Origin: Anaerolineae bacterium
GTDB taxonomy: Bacteria; Chloroflexota; Anaerolineae; Aggregatilineales; UBA2796
DNA: 64,000 nt
Direction of reading: 5' to 3'
NCBI GenBank assembly: GCA_019637615.1
Contig: JAHBVJ010000021.1
Coordinates: 92,732-156,731 of the forward strand
Shown piece by piece: positions 61,319-64,000 of this stretch. A program made the position numbers and the translations under genes. Within the stretch, counting starts at the first letter, position 1. Each line of letters starts with the position of its first letter. The notes under the pieces were generated by a model. That model did not search any database, was not told the origin of the DNA, and saw only the letters and a program-made list of their open reading frames with translations.

Positions 61319-62074
61319 TTAGAATAGGCTGAGTTGTTTCAGCGGCGGCTCGTCCTTCGGCTTATCGTCCTTGGGCTTGTCGGGCGGCGCGCTAGGTTTG
61401 GCCTCGGCCTTAGTGTCTTTAATCTCTGCGGCGGGCGAGTCATCCAAGCCTGCCAGCGGGTGCGGCGGCGTGGCAGGTTTGACACGCTTAAGGGCTTCTT
61501 CTACCAGACCGGGCAGTTTCTTGAAGTCGATCTCGTACTGCGTTTTCATGGTGTCCATGCTGCGGAGCACCGCCGCCGGATGAAACATGGGCAAGTAGGC
61601 GCGGTTGTTTTCCCACTTCGGTTTGCCGTGGATGGCGGAAATTTTGGCGTTGGGGAAGAACAGCCCCATGCTGTAGCGGCCTAGCGTGACGATGACCTTG
61701 GGGTTGATCAGCTCGATCTGGCGGTTCAGGTAGGTCGGGACGCAGGTACCCATTTCGTTGGGCATGGGATCGCGGTTTTCGGGCGGGCGGCACTTGACCA
61801 CATTGGTGATGAAGACCTGTTTGCGGTTGAGGCCGATGACGGCGAGCATTTCTTCTAGCAGCCGACCGGAAGCACCCACGAAGGGCAATCCCTGTTGGTC
61901 TTCGTGAAAGCCGGGGCCTTCTCCGATGAACATGATGTCGGCGGTGTAAGGGCCATCCCCCGGCACGGCTTTGGTGCGCCCCTGATGGAGGGGGCACTTG
62001 GTGCAGACGCGAATCTCGCCGGCGATGGCGTCGAGCGCGGCGGTACGTTGGTCAAGGGTTAACGAGCTAGTCAC
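61319..62074 (-). CDS. udg: Type-4 uracil-DNA glycosylase with C-terminal beta-clamp peptide
   Basis: Removes uracil from DNA. The 251-residue enzyme has the four iron-sulfur cysteines C24, C27, C95 and C111 (CTKCPLH and VKCRPPEN...GTC), the GEGPGFHEDQQGLPFVGASG active-site block (51-70, with E52 and the water-activating region) and the FHPAAVLR motif. After residue about 200 a charged linker rich in Lys, Pro, Asp and Glu leads to the last five residues QLSLF (247-251), matching the consensus QL[SD]LF of beta-sliding-clamp-binding peptides. It lies 36 bases after rimI in the tsaE-tsaB-rimI run. Confidence 0.93.
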   Translation of the reverse strand: MTSSLTLDQRTAALDAIAGEIRVCTKCPLHQGRTKAVPGDGPYTADIMFIGEGPGFHEDQQGLPFVGASGRLLEEMLAVIGLNRKQVFITNVVKCRPPENRDPMPNEMGTCVPTYLNRQIELINPKVIVTLGRYSMGLFFPNAKISAIHGKPKWENNRAYLPMFHPAAVLRSMDTMKTQYEIDFKKLPGLVEEALKRVKPATPPHPLAGLDDSPAAEIKDTKAEAKPSAPPDKPKDDKPKDEPPLKQLSLF

Positions 62075-62110
62075 GGCGGAAACTCCTCTTGGTAGCGCAG
62101 ATTCACCTGA

Positions 62111-62659
62111 TCACTGAAATGTCGGCTTGCCGGACGGCAGTAAATTCGTGTAATGGACGCGCTGGCGCAGCTTGGCGAGACGGTCGGCAAAACGCGCCTT
62201 GTACCCGGCGTCGATCCCGTTCAGGAACATCATGTAGGCGTCTTCGTTGTTGTCGCGGTAGTAGTTCTTGCGGCGATGGACGACCTCAAATTCATACTTG
62301 CGATACAGGTTGATGGCAGTGCCGTTGGAGATGCGCACCTCCAGCACGGCATAGGTCGCGCCGAGTGCAATCGAACGATCTAGCAGACCTGCTAAGAGGA
62401 TTTCGCCGTAACCATTGCCGCGCTGCTCGGCGCTGATGGCGATGGTGCTGATGTGCGTCTCGTCCTCGATCAGCCATGTACCCGCGAAGCCGATGATGGT
62501 CGCGGGCGAGTCGATTTCCAGCACCACCATGTGCGAGGACTTGTTCTCGCGCACTTCGAAATTGTACGAGCGCTCCGACCACGCGTTGGGGAAGGAGCGC
62601 TGATCCAGCTCGACCACAACGGGGATATCCTCCGGGCGCATATAACGCAGTGTCAACAT
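62111..62659 (-). CDS. rimI: Ribosomal-protein-S18-alanine-N-acetyltransferase-like GNAT
   Basis: A GNAT-family acetyltransferase of 182 residues with the Ala-Leu rich fold: RPEDIPVVVELDQRSFPNAWSE at the N-terminus, acetyl-CoA loop ISAEQRGNGYGEILLAGL (about 76-93) and VLEVRISNGTAINLYRKYEF. RimI normally acetylates the N-terminal alanine of ribosomal protein S18. Position directly after tsaB, with tsaE upstream, is the classical rimI-tsaB arrangement. Conserved order supports the assignment, but a broader GNAT substrate cannot be excluded. Confidence 0.85.
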   Translation of the reverse strand: MLTLRYMRPEDIPVVVELDQRSFPNAWSERSYNFEVRENKSSHMVVLEIDSPATIIGFAGTWLIEDETHISTIAISAEQRGNGYGEILLAGLLDRSIALGATYAVLEVRISNGTAINLYRKYEFEVVHRRKNYYRDNNEDAYMMFLNGIDAGYKARFADRLAKLRQRVHYTNLLPSGKPTFQ

Positions 62660-62674
62660 GAGTTTACCTATCGA

Positions 62675-63352
62675 TTATGGGTGTGGCACGCCCGGTTGAT
62701 GTAAATAGAAGGGCGCGCCGCCCGATGGATCGTCCACGCTGCCTGCCCGCCAGCGCTCCCACGCCAACTGCGCAAGAAAGCCCGCCCGCCGCAAGGCAAA
62801 GGCCGCACTCGCAAGATGAATCGGCTGCAAGGCATCGGTTGCCCGCGCCACCGCCGCCAGCCCATCATGATCGATCTCGCCGCTGATGAGCGTGGGCATG
62901 GTGATGGGCGCGAGTAAGGTTTCCCACGCGACGATCTGCACATCGTCCCGCGCTTGCCAGTTGCCGTCGCGCCAGTCATAGGAACCAGCGACCACGCGCC
63001 CACGTCCGGCTTGCGCCACTGCGATCAGCGTGCCATCGAAGGCGGGTTGAGCGGCGGCGACCACGTCCAAGGTGGGGATGGCGATGACGGGCAGGTTGAG
63101 CGCGAGGCCGAGACCTTTGGCGGTGCTGAAGCCGACGCGCAGCCCATTGAACGACCCCGGCCCCTGCGACACCGCGATCAGCGTCAGGGCGGCGGGCGTC
63201 AGACCCGCTTGATCGAGCATGGTATGGATGGCTGGCGTGAGTTCGACGGTGTGACGTCCCGACGTTTGCCATGTGGCTTCCGCCAAGAGCTGTTCGCCAT
63301 CGTGGAGCGCCAAACTAAGCGTGCGGGTTGCGGTATCTAGGGCGAGGAGCAT
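62675..63352 (-). CDS. tsaB: tRNA threonylcarbamoyladenosine synthesis protein TsaB
   Basis: The 225-residue scaffold subunit that partners TsaD and TsaE in making t6A37 of ANN-decoding tRNAs. Family marks are LALDTATRTLSLALHDG (3-19), HTVELTPAIHTMLDQAGL (34-51) and ISQGPGSFNGLR-like VSQGPGSFNGLRVGFSTAKG (62-81). It begins three bases after the tsaE stop. TsaD is not in the window. Confidence 0.95.
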   Translation of the reverse strand: MLLALDTATRTLSLALHDGEQLLAEATWQTSGRHTVELTPAIHTMLDQAGLTPAALTLIAVSQGPGSFNGLRVGFSTAKGLGLALNLPVIAIPTLDVVAAAQPAFDGTLIAVAQAGRGRVVAGSYDWRDGNWQARDDVQIVAWETLLAPITMPTLISGEIDHDGLAAVARATDALQPIHLASAAFALRRAGFLAQLAWERWRAGSVDDPSGGAPFYLHQPGVPHP

Positions 63353-63355
63353 ACA

Positions 63356-63871
63356 TCACTTAACTTGCGTTTGTAGGTCGGTGAGCAAGGCCAGATGGCG
63401 CTTGCCGACCGCTTCAGCCGTAAAACGACGGGTGTTGTCATCCAGAGTCTCGATGCTGATCCATAAGCGGTCAGCGGGCAGCAGCGACTCGACTTGTTCA
63501 GGCCATTCCAGCAGCACGACATCCTCACCCGTCAACATGTCTTCAAGTCCGATGGTCGCAGCATCCGCCTCAGACTGCAAACGGTAGCAATCGACATGGT
63601 AGAGGCGTTGCGCATCGGCACGGCGGCGGTGCTCATGGACAAAGACGAAGGTAGGGCTGCTGACGGGTTCCAATGCGCCCCAACCGAGCGCCAGTCCCCG
63701 CGCCAGCGCCGTCTTGCCCGCGCCGAGATCGCCCGACAGACATAGGACATCGCCGCCGCGCAGTAACGCGCCGAGGTGCTGACCAAGTTGGGTTGTCGCG
63801 TCTACGCCGTGTGTGACTACTTCCACGCTGGACATGAGTGCTTCGCTGAATGCCCGTACATTGGGTGTCAT
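63356..63871 (-). CDS. tsaE: tRNA threonylcarbamoyladenosine synthesis ATPase TsaE
   Basis: The small ATPase that drives the TsaB-TsaD complex, 171 residues. The P-loop is SGDLGAGKTALARGLA (46-61), followed by SSPTFVFVHEHR and HVDCYRL, which are diagnostic. The start may be ATG 63871 (AGAGG four bases upstream) or ATG 63835, since TATAAT overlaps the first. I take the longer form because its ribosome site is better. It is the first gene of the tsaE-tsaB-rimI-udg cluster. Confidence 0.93.
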   Translation of the reverse strand: MTPNVRAFSEALMSSVEVVTHGVDATTQLGQHLGALLRGGDVLCLSGDLGAGKTALARGLALGWGALEPVSSPTFVFVHEHRRRADAQRLYHVDCYRLQSEADAATIGLEDMLTGEDVVLLEWPEQVESLLPADRLWISIETLDDNTRRFTAEAVGKRHLALLTDLQTQVK

Positions 63872-63884
63872 TATACCTCTAAAA

Positions 63885-63944
63885 GAGTGCTAAGTGCTGA
63901 GTGGAAGACGGGAGTAGTGCTGAGTGCTTAGTCCTTAGTGCTTA
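63885..63944. repeat. GTGCTGA/GTGCTTA-type repeat array upstream of tsaE
   Basis: Several copies of GTGCTAA, GTGCTGA and GTGCTTA (with GTCCTTA variants) are interrupted by about 20 unrelated bases. It matches the array at 60395-60427 in unit length and core. The end of the window (63945-64000) holds a CCTGATCATCAGG palindrome (63967-63979) and no gene. Confidence 0.6.
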
Positions 63945-64000
63945 TACAGAACCGAAATTGGTTAGACCTGATCATCAGGCTCAATGGACGCCACATGTGG

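Overview
The window looks like chromosomal DNA of a free-living, carbohydrate-degrading bacterium, most plausibly a member of the Chloroflexota (Anaerolineae-like). I infer this from several things. Solute-binding proteins carry Sec or lipoprotein signals and no outer-membrane proteins are seen. Sugar ABC importers of the MalF/MalG type come with LacI regulators and cytoplasmic glycosidases but no ATPase of their own. Short hairpin repeats and GTGCTGA heptamer repeats sit between genes. The assignment rests on gene content read by eye, not on a phylogeny. Most of the DNA is GC-rich. One gene near 26.4-27.4 kb is clearly AT-rich.

Layout. 0-2.4 kb: a polysaccharide ABC exporter (Wzm/Wzt type) behind a near-consensus promoter, followed by a decayed reading frame. 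2.7-6.1 kb, minus strand: a secreted beta-propeller protein and two tandem M42-type aminopeptidases. 6.3-8.9 kb: glycerol kinase and a secreted protein with a very acidic tail. 9.1-13.4 kb: an envelope-quality-control locus (HtrA protease, OmpR-type response regulator, histidine kinase, triple-PDZ secreted protein). 13.4-14.1 kb: a methyltransferase. 14.3-22.4 kb: a LacI-controlled operon with an unassigned TIM-barrel-like protein, a sugar ABC importer and a GH127 beta-L-arabinofuranosidase. 22.5-26.2 kb, minus strand: a second two-component system and a membrane haem-binding protein. 26.4-31.6 kb: an AT-rich DUF2806 gene, gabT, fhs and an HNH endonuclease pair. 31.8-36.0 kb: topA, cyanophycinase and a small gene.

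36.2-53.9 kb is the most striking region. It is a minus-strand run of twelve genes, many overlapping by 4 to 11 bases: two solute-binding proteins (one of 968 residues with extra beta-sandwich modules), two permease pairs, an NHL-TPR-Yip1-like membrane protein, a DUF5696 protein, a LacI regulator, an SGNH esterase, an unknown protein and a GH35 glycosidase. A GH3 beta-glucosidase is divergent at 54.5 kb. A TTGACA promoter with a 16-base palindrome at the expected start site precedes the run. The set looks like a dual-importer system for a complex glycan that I cannot match to a described substrate.

56.8-63.9 kb, minus strand: an MBL-fold hydrolase, a zinc-ribbon membrane protein, murE with a small secreted partner, and a housekeeping cluster tsaE-tsaB-rimI-udg-SRPBCC. 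The uracil-DNA glycosylase ends in a consensus-like beta-clamp-binding peptide.

No rRNA, complete tRNA, CRISPR array, insertion sequence or prophage was recognised.
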